Counted from the first letter of the stretch, positions 7,137-15,886 are shown. The stretch is DNA of 39,654 nt from Gammaproteobacteria bacterium (GCA_947457195.1 CANGUU010000016.1:1-39654); one strand, 5' to 3'. The notes: a model not told the origin generated them from the letters alone. Program-made: numbers and translations.

Positions 7137-10100
7137 TCAGGTGGCGTGGCGTACCAGCACGGTCAGGTCGAGCTGCAAGTGGAACTCGTCGACATCAAAG
7201 GCCAGCGGCAGGCGGCGACCGCTGCGGCGGCGCAGTTCCAGCGCCAGCGTTTCCTGGCGGATGTAGTCGGCGTGAGCGTCGATGGCAGCAGCCAGGTCTG
7301 GCGACGCGTCGTACTCCACCAGGATGCGGTCAGTGACGTTGAACCCGAGGTCCTTGCGCGATTTCTGTATCCGGCTGACCACTTCCCGCGCCAGGCCCTC
7401 CTGCACGAGCGCCGGCTGCAGCGTACAGTCGAGCTCGATGGTGATCAGACGATCTGAAACAGCGGCGGTCCCGGGTTTCGCTTCACGGAACACCAGCAGA
7501 TCTTCCGGGCCGAAGTCGATGCCATCGAGCGTCAGCCTGCCGCTGTCCTGAAATGCGGTGAGGGTGCGGGCGTCGAGTTTTTCGACAAGACCCCGGAACC
7601 TGCCGAAGTCCTTGCCGAGTCGCTTGCCCAGCACGGGCGAATTCGGCTTGGCGAAGAGCCGGATGTACTGCTCCTCGTCCTGCGTGTACTCCACGGCCTT
7701 CACGTTGAGTTCGCTCTTGAGGTAGTCCTCGAGTCGCGCGATTTCCTCCAGCATCGCCTGCTCGCGATGGATGACCGTCAACCGCGCCAGCGGCGTCTTG
7801 GTCTTGATCTTGACCTGATTCCGCTTCTGACGACCCAGCAGGATGATGGCCTGCATGCGGGCCACGGCTGTTTCCAGCACGGGCTGAATCAGGGCTTGCT
7901 GTGGCTGCGGAAACCGGCAGAGGTGCACGGACACCGGTTGGGCTGTGTCCCGCGGTGCGTACGGCAACAGGCGCTGGTAGATGTGTTCGGCGAGGAAGGG
8001 GGCGAAGGGTGCCATGGCCAAGGTGACGCCATGCAGGGTCTGGTACAGCGTCTGGCAGGCCACCTGCTTGTCGGTCGAACTGCCTTCGACCCAGAAGCGC
8101 GCGCGATTCAGGCGGATGTACCAGTTGGTCAGCTCCTCGATGAATTCGAACAGGGCTGGTACCACGTTGTAGAGCTTGTACTCGGCCATCTCCCGCGTCA
8201 CGTTACTGAGCAGCGACTGCAGCCGCGACAGGATCCACTGGTCGGTGATGTTCGACGAGGCGGGTGCCTGCGCCTCGGCCTGCCAGCGGTCGATGTCGGC
8301 ATAGGTCTGCAAGAAGCGGAAGGAGTTGTACCAGGGCAGCAGTGCACGTCGCACCATGTCCTTCACGCCGCTGTCGGCGAAGCGCTGCTCCTCAGCCCTC
8401 ACCAGTCCGCTGTTGATGAGGTACAGGCGCAGGGCATCTGCCCCGTATTCCTCCATGAGGACTTCCGGCGGCGTGTAGTTGCGCAGCCGCTTCGACATTT
8501 TCTTGCCATCCTCGGCCATGACGATGCCGTTGACGATGACGTTCTTGAACGAGGGCTTGTCGAAGAGCGCCGTGCTCAGCACCAGCAGCGTGTAGAACCA
8601 GCCCCGCGTCTGGTCCAGACCTTCGGCGATGTACTCTGCCGGGAAGCCGGCTTCGAAGAGCTTCTGGTTGTCGAAGGGATAGTGCAGCTGTGCATAAGGC
8701 ATGGATCCCGACTCGAACCAGCAGTCCAGCACCTCGGGAACGCGGCGGTAAACGCCCGGTTCGCCGGGCTTGCTGAAGGTGAGGGGGTCGACGAACTCGC
8801 GGTGCAGGTCGTGCAGCCGGACGCCGGTCACGGCCTCGACGGCCTGAATGGAACCGAGGCACTCGGCGGCGCCCGTCACGTCGTTCACCCAGATCGGCAG
8901 TGGGGTGCCCCAGTAGCGGTTGCGGGAGATACACCAGTCCAGTGCATTCTGCAGCCAGTTCCCCATGCGACCATGCTTGATGTGATCCGGTACCCAATGG
9001 ATCTGGTTATTGCAGGCCACCAGACGATCGCGCAGCGCTTCCACCTTCACGTACCAGGACGGAATCGTACGGTAGATGATGGGCGTGTCCGAGCGCGGAC
9101 AAAACGGATAGGCGTGGACGATGACGTCCTGCGCGAACAGCGCGCTCTCCTCCTTGAGGCGACGGATCAGCAGCTTGTCGGCGTCCTTCACGTAGAGGCC
9201 GGCATACTCTCCCACCTCCGCGGTGTACCTGCCTTCGAAGTCGACGGGGCAGGGCACGGCGAGTACGCCGTTCTGCCGCAGGACCCGGAAGTCATCTTCG
9301 CCGAATCCCGGTGCAAGATGCACGACTCCCGTGCCACTTTCGGTGGTGACGTAATCATCGGCAAACACGCGAAAGGCGCCTTCATCTGCCGCAGCCGCGA
9401 AATACGGGAACAGGGGCAGATAACGTCGACCAATCAGCCGCGACGCTGGCAGCGTCTCCAGCACGCGCAGCTCCCGACCCTTGCCCACGGCGGTCAGACG
9501 TGCGGCAGCCATGTAGATCCTTCGGCCAGTACCTGCTTCTTCGACCAGCACGTAGTCGATGTCGGCATTGACACAAAGTCCGAGATTGGCGGGCAGCGTC
9601 CACGGTGTCGTGGTCCAGGCGGCGACCGAGGCATCTTCATCCACCAGCTTGAAAAGCACGGTGACGGCAGGATCCTGTACTTCCTGATAGTTGGAGCCTG
9701 CCTCGAAGTTCGACAGTACTGTACCGAGTGCCGTGGAGAACGGCACCACCTTTTCTCCGCGGTATACGAGTCCCCGATCCCATAACTGCTTCAGCACCCA
9801 CCACACCGATTCCATGAACGACGGATCCATGGTTTTGTAGTCGTTGCGGAAATCCACCCAGCGACCGATGCGAGTGATGGTCTTTTCCCATTCGGCGGTG
9901 TAGCGCTGGACGATCGAGCGGCATTCGTCGTTGTAACCCTTCATGCCGAGCTGGGCGACCGCCTGCTGTGCGCTCATGCCGAGCTTCTTGTCGATCTCGT
10001 GCTCGATGGGCAGGCCGTGGCAGTCCCAGCCGAAGCGCCGCTGCACGTAGTAGCCCTGCATCGTGTAATAGCGCGGAATGATGTCTTTCAGGGTACTGCC

Positions 10101-10325
10101 GACGAGGTGGCCGTGATGCGGCAGACCCGTGGCGAAAGGAGGGCCATCGTAAAAAATGTAGGGCGGACAGCCAGCGGTCTGCTCGAGTGAGCGCTGGAAG
10201 ATGCGCTGTGCCTCCCAGAACTGCAGTACGGCATGTTCGGCCTGCACGAAGGAAAACGACTCGGACGTGGCGTCACCACGTTCATCTACCGGAGTACTGC
10301 TGCTGTCGTTGCTCACGTTCTTCAC
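7137..10325 (-). CDS. ileS: Isoleucyl-tRNA synthetase, eukaryote-like type 2
   Basis: This 1062-residue class I synthetase charges tRNA-Ile. The HIGH motif reads HHGH (residues 70-73) inside GLPHHGHLVGSTLKDIIPRY, and the KMSKS motif reads KMSKR (near residue 607) followed by LRNYTPPEVL. The FGWDCHGLPIEHEIDKKLG block, the YGADALRLYLINSG block and the length above 1000 identify the type 2 form, found in eukaryotic cytosol and some bacteria, rather than the roughly 940-residue type 1 form usual in Gammaproteobacteria. Type 2 enzymes are generally poorly inhibited by mupirocin. The start appears to be GTG (10325, or GTG 10313); no internal Met lies before the first domain. A hairpin leader precedes it (see 10398-10474), and aroG follows by 59 bases. 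Confidence 0.96.
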   Translation of the reverse strand: MKNVSNDSSSTPVDERGDATSESFSFVQAEHAVLQFWEAQRIFQRSLEQTAGCPPYIFYDGPPFATGLPHHGHLVGSTLKDIIPRYYTMQGYYVQRRFGWDCHGLPIEHEIDKKLGMSAQQAVAQLGMKGYNDECRSIVQRYTAEWEKTITRIGRWVDFRNDYKTMDPSFMESVWWVLKQLWDRGLVYRGEKVVPFSTALGTVLSNFEAGSNYQEVQDPAVTVLFKLVDEDASVAAWTTTPWTLPANLGLCVNADIDYVLVEEAGTGRRIYMAAARLTAVGKGRELRVLETLPASRLIGRRYLPLFPYFAAAADEGAFRVFADDYVTTESGTGVVHLAPGFGEDDFRVLRQNGVLAVPCPVDFEGRYTAEVGEYAGLYVKDADKLLIRRLKEESALFAQDVIVHAYPFCPRSDTPIIYRTIPSWYVKVEALRDRLVACNNQIHWVPDHIKHGRMGNWLQNALDWCISRNRYWGTPLPIWVNDVTGAAECLGSIQAVEAVTGVRLHDLHREFVDPLTFSKPGEPGVYRRVPEVLDCWFESGSMPYAQLHYPFDNQKLFEAGFPAEYIAEGLDQTRGWFYTLLVLSTALFDKPSFKNVIVNGIVMAEDGKKMSKRLRNYTPPEVLMEEYGADALRLYLINSGLVRAEEQRFADSGVKDMVRRALLPWYNSFRFLQTYADIDRWQAEAQAPASSNITDQWILSRLQSLLSNVTREMAEYKLYNVVPALFEFIEELTNWYIRLNRARFWVEGSSTDKQVACQTLYQTLHGVTLAMAPFAPFLAEHIYQRLLPYAPRDTAQPVSVHLCRFPQPQQALIQPVLETAVARMQAIILLGRQKRNQVKIKTKTPLARLTVIHREQAMLEEIARLEDYLKSELNVKAVEYTQDEEQYIRLFAKPNSPVLGKRLGKDFGRFRGLVEKLDARTLTAFQDSGRLTLDGIDFGPEDLLVFREAKPGTAAVSDRLITIELDCTLQPALVQEGLAREVVSRIQKSRKDLGFNVTDRILVEYDASPDLAAAIDAHADYIRQETLALELRRRSGRRLPLAFDVDEFHLQLDLTVLVRHAT

Positions 10326-10397
10326 CTGTGGTCGGGATCAGCGCGCTCGCTCGCTGCCGGGTTGCCGTCTTGATCTGGTGGCCGGCGCTGTGCCTCG

Positions 10398-10454
10398 CTA
10401 CTTTTCGCTTTCCCTGAAATACAAAACCCGCCGGGTGGCGGGTTTCGAGGTCAT
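10398..10454 (-). CDS. Possible 18-aa leader peptide of ileS
   Basis: A short frame on the minus strand starts with ATG at 10454 and reads MTSKPATRRVLYFRESEK before TAG. Codons 4-10 are encoded by the terminator-like hairpin itself. AAGG lies about 11 bases upstream. It has no isoleucine codons, so a classical Ile-starvation attenuator is not supported. It may simply be an untranslated stretch. Confidence 0.3.
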   Translation of the reverse strand: MTSKPATRRVLYFRESEK

Positions 10455-10474
10455 GCAAAGGCCTTCAACCCACC
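10424..10474 (-). promoter_or_regulatory. Putative transcription attenuator in ileS leader
   Basis: On the minus strand AAACCCGCC (10445-10437), loop ACCC and GGCGGGTTT (10432-10424) form a perfect 9-bp hairpin followed by TTTTGTATTT, which is a terminator shape. It lies about 100 bases upstream of ileS, with only a divergent gene further up, so it must lie within the ileS leader. Upstream, GGTGGGTT (10474-10467) can pair with the AACCCGCC arm (8 bp, one G-U), giving a mutually exclusive antiterminator. The signal that switches them is unknown. Confidence 0.55.
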
Positions 10475-10605
10475 GAGCGGCATTGAATAATGAAAAATGA
10501 GTAAAGGCAGGGGGCTGGGCGCATGGCGGCAGGATAGTGGCAACGCTTGCAAAGTCAAGATTTTCGTCCCGCGGCTGTGGCCTTTCGATTATCTTTGCCG
10601 GTCGC

Positions 10606-12537
10606 ATGCCGCAGACCTTTCCCAACTTTTCCGCCTCGTTGATCGATCGCATCATCAAGGGGCGCTGTGCCGATCTGGCAGACCTGCTGGGTCTGCAGCG
10701 CGGTGTCGATGGTGCCTGCCAACTTGCCGTGTTTCTGCCGGGTGCAACCCGTGTCTTCGCGGTAAGCCCCAACGGCAAGCGGCACTTGGGCGAGCTCGGT
10801 TGCCTGCATGCGGCGGGTTTGTTTGCGGGGCGGTTGTCGGCGCAGCGCAAACCCGACTATCGACTGCTGGTGGAAACCCTGGACGGCTGTCGCCTGCAGG
10901 ATGATCCCTATCGCCTGCCTGCCCTCGACGCAGCCGAGCTCGAGTTGCTGTACAGCGGGCGTCACGAGCAGAGCTGGCGCGTGCTCGGAGCCTGGCCAAC
11001 GCAGCGCGGCACCACCGCCGGCGTACAGTTCGTGGTGTGGGCTCCTGGTGCCCACCGTGTCTCCGTACTGCTGGACAGCAATGGCTGGGATGGCCGCGTC
11101 ACGGTGCTGCGTCCGCACCAGCCCTCCGGTCTGTGGGAGTTGTTCGTGCCCGCGCTCTCCGCAGGGAGCCGCTACCGTTTCGAAGCCCTGACCCGGGAGC
11201 AGTCCGTGGTGCAGTGGCTTGACCCCTTTGCCCGTGCCTTGAGTCCAGCGGAAAACGCGGCAGTCGTGGCGGCAGCACCCGCATATCGGTGGCATGACGC
11301 GCAGTGGCTGGAGCGCCAGCGGAATCAGGCCGGGCAGGCAGCTCCCCTGCTGCTGCAGGACGTGGATGTGGGGGCAGGGGCTTTGCGGGTGAAATCCGGG
11401 TGGAGCGAGCTGGCGCAGGATCTCGGGCAGTCGGCCCGCCGGCGCGGCTTCACCCATGTCTGTGTGCACTCATTGCTGGCGTGGCGCGGCCGGCGCGCCG
11501 GACCGACTGTCCATTGGCTGGCAGACTTGCTGCTGCCGCAGGACGGAGTGCTGCCGATGGTCGTCGATACCGTGCATGGTCAGGAAGTCGGGGTGGTGCT
11601 GGATTTGCCCGTGCAGTCCTTGCTGTGGAATCCCCTGGGCGCAGCGCCGGCCAGTGGCTCGTCTGCTTGTGAGGCAGGCGGCCCACTGCTGCAGAGCTTG
11701 CTGGTGGGTATCGTGGATTACTGGGTCCACGAGTGGCACATCGATGGCGTCAAGCTGAGCGGCCTCGACGCGTGGATTGCCGAGACCGGGCAGCTCGGTG
11801 CGCCGGCAGCGCACGCCCTGCGCGAATGGCTGCGCGACTGCCTGCAGCGACTGCGTGACAGGCATCCCTCCCTGCTTCTGCTGGTCGAAACGCAGGAGAC
11901 GTGGCCCGAGCTCACACTTGCCTGCGATCGCGGGGGCATGGGAGCCGATCACCGCCTGTCCCCCCCGTCACCGTCTGTGCCAGCAAAACCCGCAATGAAC
12001 CTCGACGCCAATCCGCTGCGAAGAATCCGGCAACTGACGTTGACCGCGGATGCTTCCCTCGTGGATGCCCAGTTGCAGGCCCTGCTGCAGTGGACTTTGC
12101 CGGGCGCCAAGCAGTTCTGCCAGCGTCGTGGTCTGCCGCCGGAGCAGCATGGTGCGCATGACGACACCTCGCCGCTGACGGAAGGAGCAGACGCCTGGTG
12201 GACGTGGCTGGCTGCGCTCAATCGTCTGTACCTCGAACAGCCGTCCCTGCACGAACTCGATGGCAATCCCGAGGGAATGGCGCTGTTGCGGAACCGCGAG
12301 GACGTGCTGGTCGTGGAGCGCAGGCCACGGCATCCACGTCAGTGCGCACTGCTGCTGCTCAACCTCGGCCAGCAGCCGCAGAGCATCGTTCTGCCGGACC
12401 TCCGCGTCGCCGTGTTGTTGCTGCGTGTTGCCACTGATGCGGCTGAGCTACCCCTCCGTCTGGATCTCGCCGACCTCCGCGGGGATCGGCCTGTGCTGTT
12501 GCCGCCCCGCTGCGGCGCACTGTACAGCACGGCCTGA
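10606..12537 (+). CDS. Degenerate glycogen branching enzyme-like protein (GlgB homolog without catalytic residues)
   Basis: This 643-residue protein is recognisably built like GlgB. Residues 5-25 resemble the N-terminal GlgB module, residues about 120-215 are a CBM48 domain (GVQFVVWAPGAHRVSVL through AGSRYRFEAL), and the C-terminus keeps LNRLYLEQPSLHELDGNPEG. The catalytic GH13 regions are broken. The region II nucleophile Asp is Ser385 (HIDGVKLSGLDAW where DGLRVDA is expected), the region III acid Glu is replaced (VETQETWPELT, Thr429), region I reads DLPVQSL, and the SHDE block is missing. It is also shorter than active enzymes (about 730 aa). It lies 144 bases upstream of the ATP-grasp gene in the same direction. 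A binding or scaffold role is inferred; decay is unlikely over an intact 1.9-kb frame. The start was set by homology; no good ribosome site is visible. Confidence 0.85.
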   Translation: MPQTFPNFSASLIDRIIKGRCADLADLLGLQRGVDGACQLAVFLPGATRVFAVSPNGKRHLGELGCLHAAGLFAGRLSAQRKPDYRLLVETLDGCRLQDDPYRLPALDAAELELLYSGRHEQSWRVLGAWPTQRGTTAGVQFVVWAPGAHRVSVLLDSNGWDGRVTVLRPHQPSGLWELFVPALSAGSRYRFEALTREQSVVQWLDPFARALSPAENAAVVAAAPAYRWHDAQWLERQRNQAGQAAPLLLQDVDVGAGALRVKSGWSELAQDLGQSARRRGFTHVCVHSLLAWRGRRAGPTVHWLADLLLPQDGVLPMVVDTVHGQEVGVVLDLPVQSLLWNPLGAAPASGSSACEAGGPLLQSLLVGIVDYWVHEWHIDGVKLSGLDAWIAETGQLGAPAAHALREWLRDCLQRLRDRHPSLLLLVETQETWPELTLACDRGGMGADHRLSPPSPSVPAKPAMNLDANPLRRIRQLTLTADASLVDAQLQALLQWTLPGAKQFCQRRGLPPEQHGAHDDTSPLTEGADAWWTWLAALNRLYLEQPSLHELDGNPEGMALLRNREDVLVVERRPRHPRQCALLLLNLGQQPQSIVLPDLRVAVLLLRVATDAAELPLRLDLADLRGDRPVLLPPRCGALYSTA

Positions 12538-12681
12538 AATGACTGTCGGCGGCGCTTTTTTGGTGCAGCGCCGGTCAGGAGCCCGCGGGGTGGGAGGCCA
12601 CCGGCTTTTGTGTGGACGCTAGAAATCAGCCTATGGCAAGATGCGGGCAAGTCCAATAACTGCCCAAGCACACACGGTCGT

Positions 12682-14154
12682 ATGTCGATTGATTGGAAAG
12701 CGTATTCTTCTCCAGGTTTTTTCGACGAGTTGATCAGTGATTCCGGCAAGCCCCGCCCCTGTTCCCGCTCTCCCACCGCCTACCTGGCGTCACTGTCCGA
12801 TGAGGAGTTGCAGCGTCGGCAGGAAGCCATCAAACATGCCATCAAGACCATGGGAATTTCGTTCACGGTCTACAGCGAGGCGGGCAACATCGATCGGGAA
12901 TGGCCCTTCGACCTGATACCGCGCATCATCCCGCTGAGCGAATGGCAGACGACAAGTCAGGGTTTGGAGCAGCGTCTGCGGGCGCTCAACTGCTTCATTC
13001 ACGATATCTATAATGAAGGCAAGGTCCTGAGGAACGATCCGTTCCTCAAGTCGCTGATCGTCGATTCCGGCAACTACCGCCCGCAGTGCGTGGGCATGAA
13101 GCCGAAGTTCCAGGTGTGGGCCAACATCTGCGGTACCGATCTGGTCCGTGACAAGGACGGTCGCTTCTATGTGCTGGAAGACAACCTGCGCGTGCCGTCC
13201 GGTGTCTCCTACATGCTGGAAAACCGGACGGTGACCAAGCGCGTGTTTCCGGAGCTGTTCGAGCACTCGGAAATCCTTCCCAACAGCGACTATCCAAGCC
13301 AGCTCTACGACATGCTGAGCTCGCTGTCGCCGCGTGGCCGTGCCAAGCCCGAAGTCGTCGTGCTCACGCCCGGCATCTACAACTCCGCCTACTTCGAACA
13401 CAGTTTTCTGGCCCAGCAGATGGGAGCTGAACTGGTGCAGGGCAGTGATCTGATCGTCGAAGACGACCGGGTCTACATGAAGACCATCGACGGACTTGCT
13501 CCAGTCGACGTGATCTATCGGCGAATCGATGATCTTTTCCTCGATCCCAAGGCCTTCAACCCCGATTCCATGCTGGGCGTGGCAGGTCTCATGGGTGCCT
13601 GGCTGAAGGGCAATGTGGCGCTTGCCAATGCGCCAGGCGCTGGAGTGGCGGACGACAAGGTGATCTACACCTACGTGCCCAAGCTCATTCGCTACTACCT
13701 AGGCGAGGAGCCGATACTACCCAACGTGGAAAGCTACCTCTGCATCGATCCGGCGCAGCTCGACCATGTGCTGAAAAATCTCGATAAGCTCGTCGTCAAA
13801 CCAGCCAACGAAAGTGGTGGTTACGGCATGCTGATGGGCCCGAAGGCCTCGAAGAAGGAAAGAGAGGAATTTGCAGCTCGCATCAAGGCCAATCCACGCA
13901 ACTACATGGCCCAACCACTGGTGTATCTTTCGACTGCACCCATCCTCACCCCGGGTGGCGTAGAGCCACGGCACATCGATCTTCGTCCCTTCATCCTGCA
14001 GGGACGTAATACCTACGTGACCGCCGGAGGCCTGACGCGCGTGGCGCTGGTGAAGGGCTCCTACGTGGTGAATTCCTCCCAGGGGGGAGGAAGCAAGGAC
14101 ACCTGGATCGTCGACGAGCGCGGCACAGGCACGGGGTCCGGGGGAGGCATCTGA
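12682..14154 (+). CDS. Circularly permuted ATP-grasp protein
   Basis: This 490-residue protein belongs to the circularly permuted ATP-grasp family (DUF404/407). Such proteins are predicted to form peptide-like amide bonds at the expense of ATP and are typically encoded beside alpha-E proteins. Visible hallmarks are GISFTVYSE, FIHDIYNEGKVL, YRPQCVGMKPKFQVWANICGTDLVRD, FYVLEDNLRVPSGVSYMLENR, DVIYRRIDDLFLDP, KPANESGGYGMLMGP and HIDLRPFILQG. It ends in a Gly/Thr-rich tail. The ATG at 12682 was chosen because it opens the family-like N-terminus; a longer frame from 12610 lacks support. Its stop overlaps the start of the alpha-E gene by one base (TGATG), so the two are translationally coupled. The product of the reaction is unknown. 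Confidence 0.93.
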   Translation: MSIDWKAYSSPGFFDELISDSGKPRPCSRSPTAYLASLSDEELQRRQEAIKHAIKTMGISFTVYSEAGNIDREWPFDLIPRIIPLSEWQTTSQGLEQRLRALNCFIHDIYNEGKVLRNDPFLKSLIVDSGNYRPQCVGMKPKFQVWANICGTDLVRDKDGRFYVLEDNLRVPSGVSYMLENRTVTKRVFPELFEHSEILPNSDYPSQLYDMLSSLSPRGRAKPEVVVLTPGIYNSAYFEHSFLAQQMGAELVQGSDLIVEDDRVYMKTIDGLAPVDVIYRRIDDLFLDPKAFNPDSMLGVAGLMGAWLKGNVALANAPGAGVADDKVIYTYVPKLIRYYLGEEPILPNVESYLCIDPAQLDHVLKNLDKLVVKPANESGGYGMLMGPKASKKEREEFAARIKANPRNYMAQPLVYLSTAPILTPGGVEPRHIDLRPFILQGRNTYVTAGGLTRVALVKGSYVVNSSQGGGSKDTWIVDERGTGTGSGGGI

Positions 14155-15119
14155 TGTTGTCGAGCGTGGCAGAGCGCGTCTACTGGCTGGGACGCTATCT
14201 CGAGCGGGTCGAGAATGCCGCTCGTCTGATCAACGTCTACTCGACCATGCTGCTGGATCTGCCGAGTGGCTCCCACATAGGCTGGTCGCTGCTGATCGAC
14301 ATCACCGGCGCCAATGAGGACTACCAGCGCGTTCACCAAAGCGTCGACGAGAAGCAGGTGGTGAAGTTCCTGCTGGCAGAGGGCAGGAATCCTGCCTCGG
14401 TGATCAACTGCGTCAGCATGATGCGAGAGAACGCCCGTACCACGCGCGAAATCATTCCTTCCGAGGCTTGGGAGCTCATCAACAATCTTTACCTGACGCT
14501 GAAGGAGGATTTCTCCCGCACCATCAGCCGGCGTTTGCGCCAGCAGGCGCTGGAAACTGCCATCGGCGACTGCCAGCGCATCTTCGGCGTGCTGACAGGT
14601 TGCATGAATCATGACACCGCCTTTGCCTTCATCCAGCTCGGACGCAAGATCGAGCGGGCCGACATGACGTCGCGCATTGTCGACGTCGGATCCATCAGCA
14701 TGCTGCCGGCCTACTCCCGCACAACCAAGCAAAAGCGCTTTCTCGAGCCGCACGAAAACATCGTCTGGATGAACGTGCTGCGCTGCGTCAGCGGCTACCA
14801 GGCCTACCGACAGCGTACCCAGAGCCAAGTCAAGGGTGAGGATGTCGTGAAATTCCTGCTGCAGGATCAGGCCTTTCCGCGCGCGCTGGGCTACTGTCTC
14901 GACGACATCGTCCAGCATCTTGGCAAACTGCCGAAGAATGTCGACGTGCTGAGGGCAGTCGCGAGGGCCAAGAAGGTGACACTCGCTGTCAATGTCGGCG
15001 ACCTGCTCGAAAGAGGCTTGCTCGAGTTCATCGACGAGCTGCAAATCTCCATCGCTGATATCCACGAGGAGATCAACAACACCTGGTTCCGTCCGGTGGA
15101 GCTGCGCAAGAAGGCCTGA
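14154..15119 (+). CDS. Alpha-E (DUF403) helical protein
   Basis: This 321-residue protein matches the alpha-E family: MLSSVAERVYWLGRYLERVENAARL at the start (the ERVEN core), ARTTREIIPSEAWELINNLY in the middle, and an all-helical remainder. Family members nearly always sit next to a circularly permuted ATP-grasp protein and are thought to work in the same predicted peptide-ligase pathway, but no reaction has been assigned. Here the ATG shares a base with the ATP-grasp stop. It is cytoplasmic, with no signal peptide. The gene ends 11 bases before the convergent Anbu gene. Confidence 0.93.
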   Translation: MLSSVAERVYWLGRYLERVENAARLINVYSTMLLDLPSGSHIGWSLLIDITGANEDYQRVHQSVDEKQVVKFLLAEGRNPASVINCVSMMRENARTTREIIPSEAWELINNLYLTLKEDFSRTISRRLRQQALETAIGDCQRIFGVLTGCMNHDTAFAFIQLGRKIERADMTSRIVDVGSISMLPAYSRTTKQKRFLEPHENIVWMNVLRCVSGYQAYRQRTQSQVKGEDVVKFLLQDQAFPRALGYCLDDIVQHLGKLPKNVDVLRAVARAKKVTLAVNVGDLLERGLLEFIDELQISIADIHEEINNTWFRPVELRKKA

Positions 15120-15130
15120 GCCGGCGGCGC

Positions 15131-15886
15131 TCAGTAGGCGCCGGGCGACTCGTAGGGTGCCTGCGGCTGGTCGTCGAGGCGCAGCGGCGGCAGTTGATGG
15201 AACGCCTCTTTCAAGCGGGAGTCCCAGCTCCGTTTCAGGTCACGCAAGAAGGAACTGTCCTCGCCGAAACGGTAGTGCGTCTGCATGCTGAAGGTCCCGG
15301 TCTTGTAGAGCATCAACTCGATGGGAGGACCCACGGTGAGATTGCTGCGCATGGTGGAATCCATCGACACCAGTGCGCAGAGGGCAGCGGTATCGAGCGG
15401 CGTGTCCAGCGTGAGTATGCGATCGAGAATCGGCTTGCCATACTTGCTCTCGCCAATCTGCAGGAAAGGCGTGTCCTTGCTGCTGGTGATGTGGTTGCCC
15501 TCGGGATAAATCATCACGATGCGGTGATCCTGACCCTCGATCTGCCCGCCCAGAATGAAGCTCGCGTGGAAGCCCATGCCGCCGACAGCGTGCTTTTCCT
15601 GTTGCTGGCGACTGACGTCTCCCAGGTAATCCGCCGCATCACCAACCGTTTGCACGGTGTTCAGGCTGACTGCGGCGTTCTGCCTGACGTCTTTCTTCAT
15701 CTGGGCGATGCTCGCCTGTGTGGTCGCCAGATTACCTGCCGTCAGCACCACGAACTGGCGGGAAGGACCGAGATCGAAGCGAAACATCTTGCTGTAGGTG
15801 CTGATCTGGTCGACACCGGCGTTGGTCCGGGAGTCGGAACAGAGCACCATGCCGGCAGCAACAGAGATGGCAACACAGTAGGTCAT
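15131..15886 (-). CDS. Anbu, proteasome beta-like peptidase
   Basis: This is a 251-residue member of the Ntn-hydrolase family called Anbu (ancestral beta subunit), related to HslV and the 20S proteasome. After Met removal the chain begins TYCVAI, giving the N-terminal nucleophile Thr1. Asp17 (CSDSRTNAG) and Lys32 (YSKMFRFD) complete the expected active site. AGNLATTQ is a further family signature. The ATG at 15886 is preferred over a GTG at 15898, because only it puts Thr second. Comparative genomics links Anbu to ATP-grasp, alpha-E and transglutaminase-like genes. Here the first two are adjacent, but convergent, and no transglutaminase gene is visible. It probably degrades or processes a product of that module; the substrate is not known. 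Confidence 0.92.
   Translation of the reverse strand: MTYCVAISVAAGMVLCSDSRTNAGVDQISTYSKMFRFDLGPSRQFVVLTAGNLATTQASIAQMKKDVRQNAAVSLNTVQTVGDAADYLGDVSRQQQEKHAVGGMGFHASFILGGQIEGQDHRIVMIYPEGNHITSSKDTPFLQIGESKYGKPILDRILTLDTPLDTAALCALVSMDSTMRSNLTVGPPIELMLYKTGTFSMQTHYRFGEDSSFLRDLKRSWDSRLKEAFHQLPPLRLDDQPQAPYESPGAY

Noticed and set aside
7767-9785. 672-codon plus-strand frame antisense to ileS
   Set aside because: It lies wholly within ileS on the opposite strand, matches no family I recognise, and is a common artefact of GC-rich coding sequence.
12541-12600. Possible terminator between the GlgB-like and ATP-grasp genes
   Set aside because: The T-run is present but the flanking GC segments pair poorly, so I do not call a terminator; the two genes may be co-transcribed.
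14061-15065. 334-codon minus-strand frame antisense to the alpha-E gene
   Set aside because: The alpha-E family match on the plus strand is strong; the antisense product is a mirrored acidic/His-rich shadow.
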